Shown here piece by piece: positions 15,482 through 24,077 of a stretch of DNA of 64,000 nt. Made by a program: the position numbers and the translations under genes. The stretch lies in assembly GCF_900114565.1 (NCBI RefSeq), contig NZ_FOTM01000002.1:155276-219275 (forward strand), written 5' to 3'. Below the pieces are notes generated by a model. The model was not told the origin of the DNA and made no database searches. It worked only from the letters and a program-made list of their open reading frames with translations. Origin of the DNA: Leifsonia sp. CL147. Its GTDB lineage: Bacteria; Actinomycetota; Actinomycetes; Actinomycetales; Microbacteriaceae. Numbering within the stretch: the stretch's first letter is position 1; each line of letters opens with the position of its first letter.

Positions 15482-17017
15482 ATGACAACGGACGGTACGA
15501 ATGACGACTGGCGTCTCCCCGAGGGGCGGCCGATCTATGAGATCCCGGTGACCCGTCCGGATGCGGGCCACCTCTGGCCTGTCGATCTCCCATCGGATGA
15601 AGGGGATGCCCTCAGGCAACAACCGATTCCGGTCGGACCGCCTGTGGTCCCAATCGCGCAGCCCGTTTCCGCGCCGATGCAACCGGCTTACGTGCCCGCG
15701 GAGCCTGCACTGGTGCCGGCGGAGCCTGCTCGCACATTCCCGCCCCCGACCGAGGCGGTGCTCGGCGTGGCTCCCACGGGGCCAGCGCTGGCACCCCCGG
15801 CTTCTTCGCCGATGTCCGAGTACGACACCTCCACGCTCACCGAGGAGGAGCGGGAAACGCTTGCCCGAGCAGACGCCGAATTGGTGGCATCGCTACGCTC
15901 CGTGGTGGCAGCCCGAGCCTCCGACCTGCACATCACTGTCGGTGCTGCCCCGATGATCCGTGTCGATGGAGCGCTCACGCCGGCCGGATCCACCCAGCCC
16001 TGGTCGAGCGAGCGGACGCGCCAGGCCCTCTACAGCCTTCTCGACGATCGGCAGAAGCAGCAGTTCGAGCGAGAACTGGAGCTCGACTTCGCCTTCACCG
16101 TGTCGGCCAATTCCCGCTTCCGCGTCAACATCTACCAACAGCGCGGCTCGGTGGGAGCTGCGTTCCGACTCATCCCGACGGAGATCAAGAATCTCCGCGA
16201 TCTCGGCGTCCCCGAGAGCGTGGCGCATCTCTCGCAGCTGCCCAGAGGCCTCGTCCTTGTCACCGGACCGACCGGGTCGGGCAAGTCGACCACCCTCGCT
16301 GCTCTGATCGACCTGGTGAACTCCACGCGCGCGGACCACATCGTGACGGTCGAGGACCCGATCGAGTTCATGCACGTCCACAAGCGGTCGATCGTCAACC
16401 AGCGCGAGGTCGGACACGACACCCACAGCTTCAACAATGCGCTCAAACACGTGCTGCGCCAGGACCCTGACGTCATCCTGATCGGCGAGCTCCGCGACCT
16501 GGAGACCATCTCTGTGGCCCTGACCGCGGCCGAGACCGGCCACCTCGTCTTCGCGACCCTGCACACCCAGGATGCCCCGCAGACGATCGATCGCGTGATC
16601 GACGTGTTCCCCCCTCACCAGCAGCAGCAGATCCGGGCACAGCTCGCTGCGACGCTTCAGGGGGTCATCTGTCAGACCCTCGTCAAACGGGCGAGCGGCA
16701 CCGGGCGCGCGGTGGCCACGGAGGTGATGCTGACCACCCCGGCGATCGCGAACCTCATCCGCGAGGGCAAGACATACCAGATCGGGTCGATGATGCAGGC
16801 CGGCAAGGGCTCCGGGATGCACACGATGGATCAGCATCTCGCCGAGCTCGTGGACAGCGGCACGATCACCCGCACCGTCGCACTGGAGAAGGCCCACGAC
16901 CCGGACGGCCTCACCCGGCTCATCCAGCGTGTCGAAACGCCCGGCGACAGCGCCACGCGCGCTTTCGCGGCGAGCGGTCCCGACTATGGCGACTCCTACT
17001 CCGGGGGTACCCGCTGA
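15482..17017 (+). CDS. pilT: type IV pilus retraction ATPase PilT with Pro-rich N-terminal extension
   Basis: A 511-residue PilT. The core begins near residue 130 (ADAELVASLRSVVAARASDLH) and has Walker A GPTGSGKST (262-270), Walker B PDVILIGELRD (E336) and the PilT signature ETGHLVFATLHTQDAP. It has no tetracysteine zinc site, which separates it from PilB. Retraction ATPases depolymerise pili and drive twitching or DNA uptake. The first ~128 residues are a proline/alanine-rich, probably disordered tail absent from canonical PilT (about 345 residues). The start uses AGGAGGG overlapping the end of pilB. Confidence 0.95.
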   Translation: MTTDGTNDDWRLPEGRPIYEIPVTRPDAGHLWPVDLPSDEGDALRQQPIPVGPPVVPIAQPVSAPMQPAYVPAEPALVPAEPARTFPPPTEAVLGVAPTGPALAPPASSPMSEYDTSTLTEEERETLARADAELVASLRSVVAARASDLHITVGAAPMIRVDGALTPAGSTQPWSSERTRQALYSLLDDRQKQQFERELELDFAFTVSANSRFRVNIYQQRGSVGAAFRLIPTEIKNLRDLGVPESVAHLSQLPRGLVLVTGPTGSGKSTTLAALIDLVNSTRADHIVTVEDPIEFMHVHKRSIVNQREVGHDTHSFNNALKHVLRQDPDVILIGELRDLETISVALTAAETGHLVFATLHTQDAPQTIDRVIDVFPPHQQQQIRAQLAATLQGVICQTLVKRASGTGRAVATEVMLTTPAIANLIREGKTYQIGSMMQAGKGSGMHTMDQHLAELVDSGTITRTVALEKAHDPDGLTRLIQRVETPGDSATRAFAASGPDYGDSYSGGTR

Positions 17018-18240
17018 TGGCCGTCGTACAGGCTTACGCGTACCGAGGACGCGACGCAGGAGGGCGCCTGGTGAAGGGGCGCGTGGATGCGTCGAGCGAA
17101 GCCGCGGTCGCCTCCCGGCTCCGCACCCTCGGGGTCTCGCCGATCGCGATCACCGAGGCCAATGCGACCGGACTCAATCGCGAGATCGACATCCGGTTCG
17201 GCTCCGGCGTCAAGCTCAAGGATCTCGCCGTCATGAGCCGGCAGATGAGCACGATGATCGGCGCAGGGCTCTCGTTGCTCAAGACGTTGAACGTCCTCGG
17301 CGAGCAGACGGCCAACAAGCGGCTCGCGAAGATCCTGACCGAAGTGAGCACCCAGGTGGAGGCCGGATCGGCGCTGTCCGATGCGTTCCGCAAGCAGGGC
17401 GACGTCTTTCCTCCTCTCATGGTCAACATGGTGCGTGCAGGAGAGACAGGCGGCTTCCTGGACAGCGCTCTGGAGTCCATCGCGACGAACTTCGAGAAGG
17501 AGGTCAAGCTCCGCGGCACCATCAAGTCGGCGCTGACCTATCCGGTGATCGTACTGATCATGTCGCTGGTGTCGGTCATCGGCATGCTGCTGTTCATCGT
17601 CCCCGTGTTCGACAACATGTTCAAAAGCCTCGGTGGCCAGTTGCCGCTGCCGACCGAGATCCTCGTCGTCCTCTCGCACTCGATGGTCTGGCTGGCGCCT
17701 GTGCTGCTCGTGCTGATCATCGGCGGAGCGTGGTGGTGGGCCAAGAACAAGAACAGCGAGAAGGTGCGGCGGAAGGTCGACCCGATCAAGTTGAAGCTGC
17801 CGGTCTTCGGCCCGCTGATGAAGAAGATCGCAGTGGCGCGGTTCAGCCGTAACTTCGCGAACATGATCGGCGCGGGAGTTCCCATCCTCCAGGCGATCCG
17901 CATCGTCGGCGAGACGAGCGGCAACTGGGTGATAGAGCGTGCATTGATCGGCGTGGCGGAGTCGGTGCGGAGCGGCGAGTCGATTTCGCGGCCGCTGCTC
18001 GAGCATCCCGTCTTCCCGTCGATGGTGACCCAGATGATCGCTGTCGGGGAGGATGCGGGATCGCTCGAGGTGATGCTGGAGAAGATCGCCGACTTCTACG
18101 ACGACGAGGTCCAGGCGGCCACTGAACAGCTCACAGCGATGATCGAGCCGCTGATGATCGCGTTCCTGGGCGTCGTGATCGGCGGCATGGTGATCGCTCT
18201 GTACATGCCGATCTTCCAGATCTCGAGCCTGATCAAATAG
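17017..18240 (+). CDS. pilC: type IV pilus inner-membrane platform protein PilC/GspF
   Basis: A 407-residue PilC whose ATG overlaps the pilT stop (TGATG). It contains the duplicated T2SSF domain: the first (about 70-195) begins LAVMSRQMSTMIGAGLSLL and the second (about 273-395) begins VARFSRNFANMIGAGVPIL, with transmembrane helices near 175-195, 225-245 and 375-400. It sits in the membrane, couples the ATPases to pilin extraction and anchors the PilMNO complex. The N-terminal VVQAYAYRGRDAGGRLVKG is typical of the family. Confidence 0.96.
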   Translation: MAVVQAYAYRGRDAGGRLVKGRVDASSEAAVASRLRTLGVSPIAITEANATGLNREIDIRFGSGVKLKDLAVMSRQMSTMIGAGLSLLKTLNVLGEQTANKRLAKILTEVSTQVEAGSALSDAFRKQGDVFPPLMVNMVRAGETGGFLDSALESIATNFEKEVKLRGTIKSALTYPVIVLIMSLVSVIGMLLFIVPVFDNMFKSLGGQLPLPTEILVVLSHSMVWLAPVLLVLIIGGAWWWAKNKNSEKVRRKVDPIKLKLPVFGPLMKKIAVARFSRNFANMIGAGVPILQAIRIVGETSGNWVIERALIGVAESVRSGESISRPLLEHPVFPSMVTQMIAVGEDAGSLEVMLEKIADFYDDEVQAATEQLTAMIEPLMIAFLGVVIGGMVIALYMPIFQISSLIK

Positions 18241-18279
18241 CGGAAACGCAACTGTCTGTCCACCAAGACGCGGACACAC

Positions 18280-18313
18280 GGTCATGAATCACCCTCGCTT
18301 TGGGGCCATGACC
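18280..18313 (+). promoter_or_regulatory. inverted repeat between pilC and the major pilin gene
   Basis: GGTCATG (18280-18286) and CATGACC (18307-18313) form a 7-bp perfect stem; within the 20-nt interval CACCC and GGGGC can extend it. A GGGG/CCCC pair (18315-18326) follows. It may terminate pilBTC transcripts or control pilin expression. A possible -10 for pilA (TACTAT, 18364-18369) has no convincing -35. Confidence 0.4.
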
Positions 18314-18421
18314 AGGGGTTAAACCCCCCACTCAAGGGATTCTGGTGACAGGGTCGTCCTTTCTACTATCAAGACACGGACGGATCCTCGGGCCGCCTGC
18401 ATCCCAAACATTCCCGACCGA

Positions 18422-18856
18422 ATGGACACTGCAATGTATTTCCGACTCATGGGCAAATTGAATCGCCGCCGCCAGGGTCTCCTCGAAGAGAACGAGAAGG
18501 GCTTCACGCTCATCGAGTTGCTCGTCGTCGTGATCATCATCGGCATCCTCGCCGCCATCGCGATCCCGGTGTACCTGGGCATTCAGGACAACGCCAAGGA
18601 CAGCGCGACCCAGTCCGACCTCACCAACATGAAGACCGCGGTGGTGTCGGCCGAGACCACGGCCAACGGCGTTCTGCCGGCCAACATCGGCGCCGCTGGT
18701 ATCGGCGACACCCAAGCTACGACGGGCGTCACGTACACGACGACCGCTGCCACCGCGACGACTCCGGCGACCTTCTGCATCCAGGGCACCAGCAAGTCGA
18801 CCAAGACCTTTAAGATCACCGATTCCACCTCCGTGGTTGCGGGTACCTGCCCGTAA
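18422..18856 (+). CDS. pilA: major type IV pilin (prepilin)
   Basis: A 144-residue type IVa-like prepilin. The class III signal is EKGFTLIELLVVVIIIGI: cleavage after G27, mature F+1 and the conserved E+5. The leader is long (27 residues from ATG 18422, or 23 from ATG 18434; neither has a strong Shine-Dalgarno). The hydrophobic helix runs to about residue 50 and the C-terminal domain is Thr/Ala-rich with two cysteines (FCIQG near 119 and GTCP at the end) that could close a D-region disulfide loop. The independent position behind an intergenic region and ahead of a hairpin fits the abundant structural subunit. Confidence 0.93.
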   Translation: MDTAMYFRLMGKLNRRRQGLLEENEKGFTLIELLVVVIIIGILAAIAIPVYLGIQDNAKDSATQSDLTNMKTAVVSAETTANGVLPANIGAAGIGDTQATTGVTYTTTAATATTPATFCIQGTSKSTKTFKITDSTSVVAGTCP

Positions 18857-18870
18857 GCATGGGTTGAGTG

Positions 18871-18905
18871 AAGGGTGGGCCGGCTCCTCGCGCGGGCCCA
18901 CCCTT
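18871..18905 (+). terminator. hairpin between pilA and minor pilin genes (probable partial terminator)
   Basis: An 11-bp perfect stem, AAGGGTGGGCC (18871-18881) with its complement (18895-18905), and a 13-nt loop start 14 nt after the pilA stop, followed by a pyrimidine stretch. It probably ends most pilA transcripts and lets some read through into the minor pilins. Confidence 0.65.
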
Positions 18906-18943
18906 CCTCTCTTCCCTGCTGGAAAGTTGAAAGGAGGAGGACC

Positions 18944-19342
18944 ATGATCGCTCGCACGCGCAGCGACAACGAAGACGGCTTCGGTATCGCCGAGGTCTTG
19001 GTCGCCATGTTCCTCCTCGGTCTGATCGCCGTCGCCGTCATCCCGATCCTCGTCCAGGGCCTTCGGGCCTCCCTCTCCAACGCCGCCGTCGCCAGCGCGA
19101 CACAGCTGGCGAACCAGCAGCTGGAGCAGGTGCGGGGCCTCACCGCCTGCAGCGCCGTCACCTCGGCCGATACGACCAGCACCATGCAGAACGTCCCGCT
19201 CCGTGCCACCCGCACGATCGGCACGACCTGCCCGGCCACCGGCTATCCCATCACCGTGAAAGTCTCCGTCAGTGTGAAGCGCACGGATACGAACATCGTG
19301 CTGACGACCGCCTCCACGCTCGTCTTCGTCACAGGACCCTGA
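18944..19342 (+). CDS. minor prepilin, PilV/GspI-like
   Basis: A 132-residue prepilin-like protein from ATG 18944, directly after the strong Shine-Dalgarno AAGGAGGAGG (18931-18940). The class III signal is EDGFGIAEVLVAMFLLGLI with cleavage after G12 and E at +5. A short soluble domain with cysteines (TACSAV, TTCPATG) follows. In pilus systems, minor pilins of this kind prime assembly and cap the fibre. It is followed at once by the next minor pilin (start 19344). Confidence 0.85.
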   Translation: MIARTRSDNEDGFGIAEVLVAMFLLGLIAVAVIPILVQGLRASLSNAAVASATQLANQQLEQVRGLTACSAVTSADTTSTMQNVPLRATRTIGTTCPATGYPITVKVSVSVKRTDTNIVLTTASTLVFVTGP

Positions 19343-19343
19343 C

Positions 19344-19925
19344 ATGCCCCACTCGCCCGCACCGGCCGATGAGACCGGCACCGACCAGGGCTTCACGCTC
19401 ATCGAGCTGCTCATCGCCTCGCTCCTCCTGGTCGTCGTGCTCGCCATCGTCGGCGCGATGCTCGCCAGCCTCCAGACGGCGTCACGACGTGTGGATGCCC
19501 TGTCTGCGACATCGAGCTCGGCGCAGGTCGCCGCCGAATCCATCGAGCGCGGCATCCGCAACTCGTCGGATTTCCTGCTGAGCACTCCCAGCGGGACCGA
19601 CCAACTGCTGATCGCACGCACCGCTCAGGGTGGATCGACTCTCACGTGGATATGCGCGGCGTGGTACTTCTCCGCCGCGAACGGTGGGAGCATCCGGTAC
19701 ACGCAGTCGCCCTCTGCCATCGCTGCGCCCTCGTCATCGGCGCTCGCGACCTGGACGCTGCTCGCGAGCAACGTCTCACCTCTCAGCGGCAGTGCGGTGT
19801 TCGGCGGTACCAGCCCCCAGCTCACGATCGGGTTCTCGGGTCAGTCGTCCTCGGGTGGCTCGGTCTCCATTTCCAGCACAGTTCTCAGCCGAGCCGGTTC
19901 AGCAGGGAGTCCCGCATGCTACTGA
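19344..19925 (+). CDS. minor prepilin, PilW/GspJ-like
   Basis: A 193-residue prepilin-like protein. The leader is 16 residues, then G|FTLIELLIASLLLVVVL with E+5. The rest is Ser/Gly/Ala-rich and predicted extracellular, with few cysteines (WICAAW and the C-terminal PACY). Its start lies 1 nt after the PilV-like stop, and its end overlaps the next gene by 10 nt, so the three minor pilins are translated together. PilW assignment rests on order and length, not on a specific motif. Confidence 0.82.
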   Translation: MPHSPAPADETGTDQGFTLIELLIASLLLVVVLAIVGAMLASLQTASRRVDALSATSSSAQVAAESIERGIRNSSDFLLSTPSGTDQLLIARTAQGGSTLTWICAAWYFSAANGGSIRYTQSPSAIAAPSSSALATWTLLASNVSPLSGSAVFGGTSPQLTIGFSGQSSSGGSVSISSTVLSRAGSAGSPACY

Positions 19926-21391
19926 TCGTACGAACGCTCCGAGGCCGCCTTCGATCCGAGAGTGGCTCGGCACTCATCGCGGTGCTCGGAGTCATGATGG
20001 TCGGCCTCATCCTCACGACCCTCGTCGCCACCTCCGTCGTCTCTGCAGCCGGGACGAGTGCATCGACGAGGTCCGGCGTGCAAGCGCAGGCGGCTGCCGA
20101 TGCAGGAATCGCCGCCGCCCGTGCAGGGCTCTACACGCCGGGCAACTGCGCCGCGCAACCGTCTCCCGGAACCTACACATCGACCGGAACCCTGACCTAC
20201 ACCGTGACCGTGCAGTTCGACGCAGGCTCCGGCTGGCAGGCCGGGTGCCCCACGTCCACGACCAGCCGGATACGCCTCCTCTCGACGGGAACGCCGCAGT
20301 CGCCGGCGATGGCAGGATCCACGACCCCGCGCACCCGCACGGTCGAGGCCATCTACAACTGGCTCATACCGGGCCCCACGCCGTCCGGGACGTCGGTCAA
20401 CCTCTACAGCGGAGGTGAAGTCGAGGCGAACTCGTCGTTCGACCTCTCCGAGAGCGGCGGGCTGGTCGTGCAGAACGGGAACCTCCTATGCAATAAGAAC
20501 AACTCGGTCTTCAACGGAAACGTCACGGTGGCGGGCAACAGCCCGAACGGCAACCTGACATTCAGCGCGACGTGCGCGGTCAACGGCGATGTGGCCGTCC
20601 AGAACACGGCGACTCTCGGCAGCGGGACGGTCAACGGCGACCTGACGGCCGGAGCGGTGTCCCCGAACCCGCCCGGCAGTCATGTCACCGGAACCTACAC
20701 GCAGGGTTCGATCGCGCCCCCGACCGCCCCGTGGGTGGATGTGACCTACACGCCGTCCGACTGGCGCGACTCCACCGGCGCTCAGTTCGCCGTGAAGGTC
20801 GCCCCGACGGACACGCCCTGCTCGTTCGTCAACGGAAACCTGGGTGGTCCGTCTGGCTCGCCGATCATCGTCAACATGCTCGGCTGCGTCGGTGGCCCGT
20901 CCGCGGGGAACAACACGACTGTCGCCCTGACGAGCGATGTGGTGATCTTCGCGAACCAGTTCAATTTCACCACCGTCAACGGACTTCAGTTCACCTCGTC
21001 GTCGTCGGCGGTGCACCGCCTGTGGTTCATCACGCCGGACAACGTCGCCGACCACAAGCCGACGTGCAATACCGCACCCGCGGCCACCGACCCGGCACAC
21101 CAGGACGACTTCAACGTGAAGAACACCCTCACTGCGTCCGACGTGATCCAGACGACCAACGCCGTCCAAGCCATGCTCTACACGCCGTGCGCGCTGGTGA
21201 CCAAGAACAACCTGACGTGGAATGGGCAGATCTACACAGGTTCCTACAGCACCATCGTGAACAACCCCGTCTACACCTACGATCAAGTGGGCATCGCCGG
21301 GTACGACCTCAGCACCGGTGCCGTGATCCCGCCGCTGCTCAGCCCCCAGCCGGGAACGCTGATCTCCGACCGGGACTTGGCAGGTGGTTGA
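19916..21391 (+). CDS. large PilX-like minor pilin/assembly protein
   Basis: A 491-residue protein from ATG 19916 that overlaps the preceding pilin. The N-terminus RSESGSALIAVLGVMMVGLI is a PilX-type signal: G17|S18 cleavage with no Glu at +5. Residues 60-150 form a pilin-like domain. From about 155 onward there is a Gly/Asn/Thr-rich region with repeating short strands (NGNVTVAGNSPNGNLTFS, CAVNGDVAVQNTATLG) that looks like a beta-helix, and about eight cysteines. Such long PilX-like proteins could act as pilus-tip adhesins, which is inference. The following peptidase gene starts 1 nt after its stop. Confidence 0.75.
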   Translation: MLLIVRTLRGRLRSESGSALIAVLGVMMVGLILTTLVATSVVSAAGTSASTRSGVQAQAAADAGIAAARAGLYTPGNCAAQPSPGTYTSTGTLTYTVTVQFDAGSGWQAGCPTSTTSRIRLLSTGTPQSPAMAGSTTPRTRTVEAIYNWLIPGPTPSGTSVNLYSGGEVEANSSFDLSESGGLVVQNGNLLCNKNNSVFNGNVTVAGNSPNGNLTFSATCAVNGDVAVQNTATLGSGTVNGDLTAGAVSPNPPGSHVTGTYTQGSIAPPTAPWVDVTYTPSDWRDSTGAQFAVKVAPTDTPCSFVNGNLGGPSGSPIIVNMLGCVGGPSAGNNTTVALTSDVVIFANQFNFTTVNGLQFTSSSSAVHRLWFITPDNVADHKPTCNTAPAATDPAHQDDFNVKNTLTASDVIQTTNAVQAMLYTPCALVTKNNLTWNGQIYTGSYSTIVNNPVYTYDQVGIAGYDLSTGAVIPPLLSPQPGTLISDRDLAGG

Positions 21392-21392
21392 G

Positions 21393-22214
21393 ATGCCCGT
21401 ACTGTTCGGGGTGTTCGGCTCACTGATCGGGTCGTTTCTGAACGTAGTGATCTTCCGCGTCCCCGCCGGGCGCTCGATCGTCGCGCCGCCCAGTGCCTGC
21501 GGGTCATGCGGAGCGCGCATCCGGCCGTATGACAACGTTCCGGTGATCTCCTGGCTGCTGCTTCGAGGACGCTGCCGCGACTGCGGCGAGCGCATCTCGA
21601 TGCGTTACCCCCTGGTCGAGCTCTTCACGGCACTCGCCTTCGGCGCAGTCGCCCTCTGGGCGCTCGATCGCTGGGGGACTGAGGCCACCCCCCTGGGCGG
21701 ATTCGCCGCCGCAGGGCTCGCCCTCGCCGGCTACCTCTACCTCGTGGCCTCCAGCATCGCCCTGGCGCTCATCGACCTGGACACCCACCGGCTGCCCAAC
21801 AGGATCGTCCTGCCGTTGTACCCGGCGGGCATCCTGTTTCTGGGCTCCAGTGCCCTGCTGTCAGGAGACCCGGCTGCCCTCCTGCGAATGGGACTGGGCA
21901 TGGCGGGTCTCTGGGCTCTCTACGCCCTGCTCGCCCTCGCATATCCCGGGGGCATGGGCTACGGGGATGTGAAGCTGGCCGGCGCGCTCGGCCTCTTCCT
22001 CGGCTTCGCGGGGTGGGGCGAGCTCGCAATCGGCGCGTTCGCCGCATTCGCCTTCGGCGGCCTCTTCAGCATCGGCTTGCTCATCGCGCGCCGGGCCACC
22101 CGGCGTAGCGGCATTCCGTTCGGTCCGTGGATGCTGGGTGGCGCCTGGATCGGGCTGGTCGCCGGAGGCTCCATCGCCTCGGCGTACCTGACGTTGATCG
22201 GAGTCGGGCGATGA
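21393..22214 (+). CDS. pilD: type IV prepilin peptidase/N-methyltransferase
   Basis: A 273-residue membrane peptidase. The N-terminal cytoplasmic loop has paired cysteines (CGSCG and CRDCG) for zinc, as in bifunctional PilD. The aspartyl protease residues are in LIDLDTHRLPN and GMGYGDVKLAG, the GxGD motif. About seven to eight transmembrane helices are present. It removes the leader from the pilins encoded just upstream and methylates their N-terminus. ATG 21393 is favoured, with AGGTGG 5 nt upstream; an in-frame GTG at 21384 is an alternative. Confidence 0.94.
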   Translation: MPVLFGVFGSLIGSFLNVVIFRVPAGRSIVAPPSACGSCGARIRPYDNVPVISWLLLRGRCRDCGERISMRYPLVELFTALAFGAVALWALDRWGTEATPLGGFAAAGLALAGYLYLVASSIALALIDLDTHRLPNRIVLPLYPAGILFLGSSALLSGDPAALLRMGLGMAGLWALYALLALAYPGGMGYGDVKLAGALGLFLGFAGWGELAIGAFAAFAFGGLFSIGLLIARRATRRSGIPFGPWMLGGAWIGLVAGGSIASAYLTLIGVGR

Positions 22215-22261
22215 GGAGGAGCACCATGGAACTCTCGCTGACAGGAAGAGGAGTCGACTGA
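22211..22261 (+). CDS. possible 16-codon coupling peptide between pilD and pilM
   Basis: An ATG at 22211 overlaps the pilD stop (ATGA), and the frame ends in a TGA at 22259-22261 that overlaps the pilM start (TGATG). A second in-frame ATG at 22226 follows a good GAGGAGGA Shine-Dalgarno. The encoded peptide (11 to 16 residues) has no known relative. It could hand ribosomes from pilD to pilM rather than act as a protein. Confidence 0.3.
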   Translation: MRRSTMELSLTGRGVD

Positions 22262-23325
22262 TGGCATCCAAGATCGTCGGCCTCGACATCGGTAGCGACT
22301 CGGTGCGCGCTGTGGAGCTGGCCGACCCGTTCAAGCCACGACCGACGCTCGTGCGCTACCACCAAGCGGCCCTTCCGCCCGGCGCGGTGGTCCGCGGCGA
22401 GGTGGTCGAGCAGAACACGGTGGCCGAGACACTCAAAAGGGTGTGGAAGGCCGGCGGATTCACCTCGCGCCGGGTCGTTCTGGGCGTCGGCAATCAGAAG
22501 GTGTTCGCGCGGGAGCTGACCGTTCCGCGGGCGCCGCTCATCAACATCCGGGAGTCCCTTCCGTTCGTCGTTCAGGACATGCTCCCTGTCCCCGTCTCCG
22601 ATGCGCTGCTCGACTTCTACCCGATAGCGGAGGTCCACGGAGAGGGGGCGCCGGCCGTGCGTGGCCTGTTGATCGCCGTGATCAAGGAGGCGGTCATCCC
22701 GAACGTGACGGCCGCCCGGCTCGCCGGCCTCACCGTCGAGGACGTGGACTTGCTCCCCTTCGCCCTCACGCGCCTCCTCCTTCCGCGACCGGGCTCGCGG
22801 GCGGAGGCGTCGGAGCCCGGAGGCGCCGTCCTCATCGATGTGGGCGCGAACACTACCAGCGTGGTGATGACGGAGGATGGTGTGCCGCAGTTCGTGCGTC
22901 TCATCCCCGCCGGGGGAGTGGATGTCACGCGCTCCGTCCAGGAGGGCTTGGAACTCGACGCGCCCACCGCGGACGCGGTCAAGCGGCGCATCGGCGTGAG
23001 ACCGGTGCAGTCGGCGGAGGATCGCCCAGCTCTCGAGCTCATCCAGCGCCCGACCGGCGAGTTGCTGAACAGCCTGAGGAACACGATTTCGTTCTTCACG
23101 AACACACGCCCGGAGCAGGCGATCCGTCGCATCGTTCTGACCGGTGGCGGCGGCCTGCTCCCCGGCTTCTCCGAAAGCCTCGCGCGGCTCACCGGCATCC
23201 CCGTGATTGCGGGCGACCCGTTGGCGGCGGTCACTCTCGCGCCGCGCCTTGCGGCGGACGACGTACGACGTGACGGTCTCGCCCTTTCGGCAGCACTCGG
23301 TCTGGCGATGGGAGCGGCAGCATGA
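22261..23325 (+). CDS. pilM: type IV pilus assembly protein PilM (actin-like ATPase)
   Basis: A 354-residue PilM with FtsA/actin-type phosphate loops: phosphate-1 KIVGLDIGSDSVRAVEL near the N-terminus, phosphate-2 AVLIDVGANTTSVVM around residue 190-205 and the adenosine motif [12 protein letters not shown] near residue 288-299. It is cytoplasmic and binds the short N-terminus of PilN at the inner face of the membrane. Its ATG follows an AGGAAGAGGAG stretch. pilN starts inside its stop (ATGA). Confidence 0.94.
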   Translation: MASKIVGLDIGSDSVRAVELADPFKPRPTLVRYHQAALPPGAVVRGEVVEQNTVAETLKRVWKAGGFTSRRVVLGVGNQKVFARELTVPRAPLINIRESLPFVVQDMLPVPVSDALLDFYPIAEVHGEGAPAVRGLLIAVIKEAVIPNVTAARLAGLTVEDVDLLPFALTRLLLPRPGSRAEASEPGGAVLIDVGANTTSVVMTEDGVPQFVRLIPAGGVDVTRSVQEGLELDAPTADAVKRRIGVRPVQSAEDRPALELIQRPTGELLNSLRNTISFFTNTRPEQAIRRIVLTGGGGLLPGFSESLARLTGIPVIAGDPLAAVTLAPRLAADDVRRDGLALSAALGLAMGAAA

Positions 23326-24077
23326 TACAGACAGCCGAACCCGACGCCTCGGCGACGGTCGAGCGCTCGGGCCGCCGTTCCGGCGACGGCCGGAGCCGGC
23401 CGGCACCCGAGAGCCGAGCCCGGCGCCATGAGCAGCTGGTACTGGGTGCAACGCCGCGTGCACATTTGCTGCCGCCTGAAGTGCAGGCGGATCGTCGGGC
23501 TGCTGCCCTGCACCGACGGCTCGTCTTCGCCGTCCTCGCCGTGGTCGCCGTGGTCGCGCTGGGAGTCCTGGGGGCCGGTGCCGCGTCGACCAATGCGCAG
23601 GCGCAGCTCGCCGGCGCGCAGGCGACGACCCAGTCGCTCCTCGCCCAGGAGCTGAAGTTCGTGAAGGTCCGCGCGGTTCAGAATCAGGTGGATCTGATCA
23701 AGACAGCACAGGAAGTCGGCGCTTCGACCGAGATCGACTGGAAGCCCTATCTGCAGAAGGTGCAGGCGACCCTCCCCGCCGGCGTCACCATCGCGACCGT
23801 CAACATCGACTCCTCCACCCCCATCGAGCTGTATCAGCAGTCGTCCGCCTCGCTTCAAGGCCCCCGTGTCGCGACGATCGTGTTCACCGCGAAGAGCCCG
23901 GCTCTTCCGGTCGTGCCGTCCTGGCTGGATGCGCTGAAGACCCTGCCGGGTTACACCGACGCCCTTCCCGGCTCTGTCGCTCTCGACTCCGCCTCGGGCA
24001 TCTACACCGTGACGATCACGATGCACATCGATGCGAGGGCCTTCTCTCACCGTTTCGCACAGAAGACGGGTAAGTGA
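23322..24077 (+). CDS. pilN: type IV pilus assembly protein PilN-like
   Basis: A 251-residue bitopic protein. The first ~65 residues are basic and proline-rich, with LLPPEVQADRR near 48-58 like the PilM-binding LLP motif of PilN. A single membrane helix follows (about 66-88, LVFAVLAVVAVVALGVLG), then an Ala/Gln coiled coil and a ferredoxin-like domain. The long basic N-terminal tail before the LLP motif is unusual. Position after pilM and before pilO supports the call more than sequence does. Confidence 0.82.
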   Translation: MIQTAEPDASATVERSGRRSGDGRSRPAPESRARRHEQLVLGATPRAHLLPPEVQADRRAAALHRRLVFAVLAVVAVVALGVLGAGAASTNAQAQLAGAQATTQSLLAQELKFVKVRAVQNQVDLIKTAQEVGASTEIDWKPYLQKVQATLPAGVTIATVNIDSSTPIELYQQSSASLQGPRVATIVFTAKSPALPVVPSWLDALKTLPGYTDALPGSVALDSASGIYTVTITMHIDARAFSHRFAQKTGK

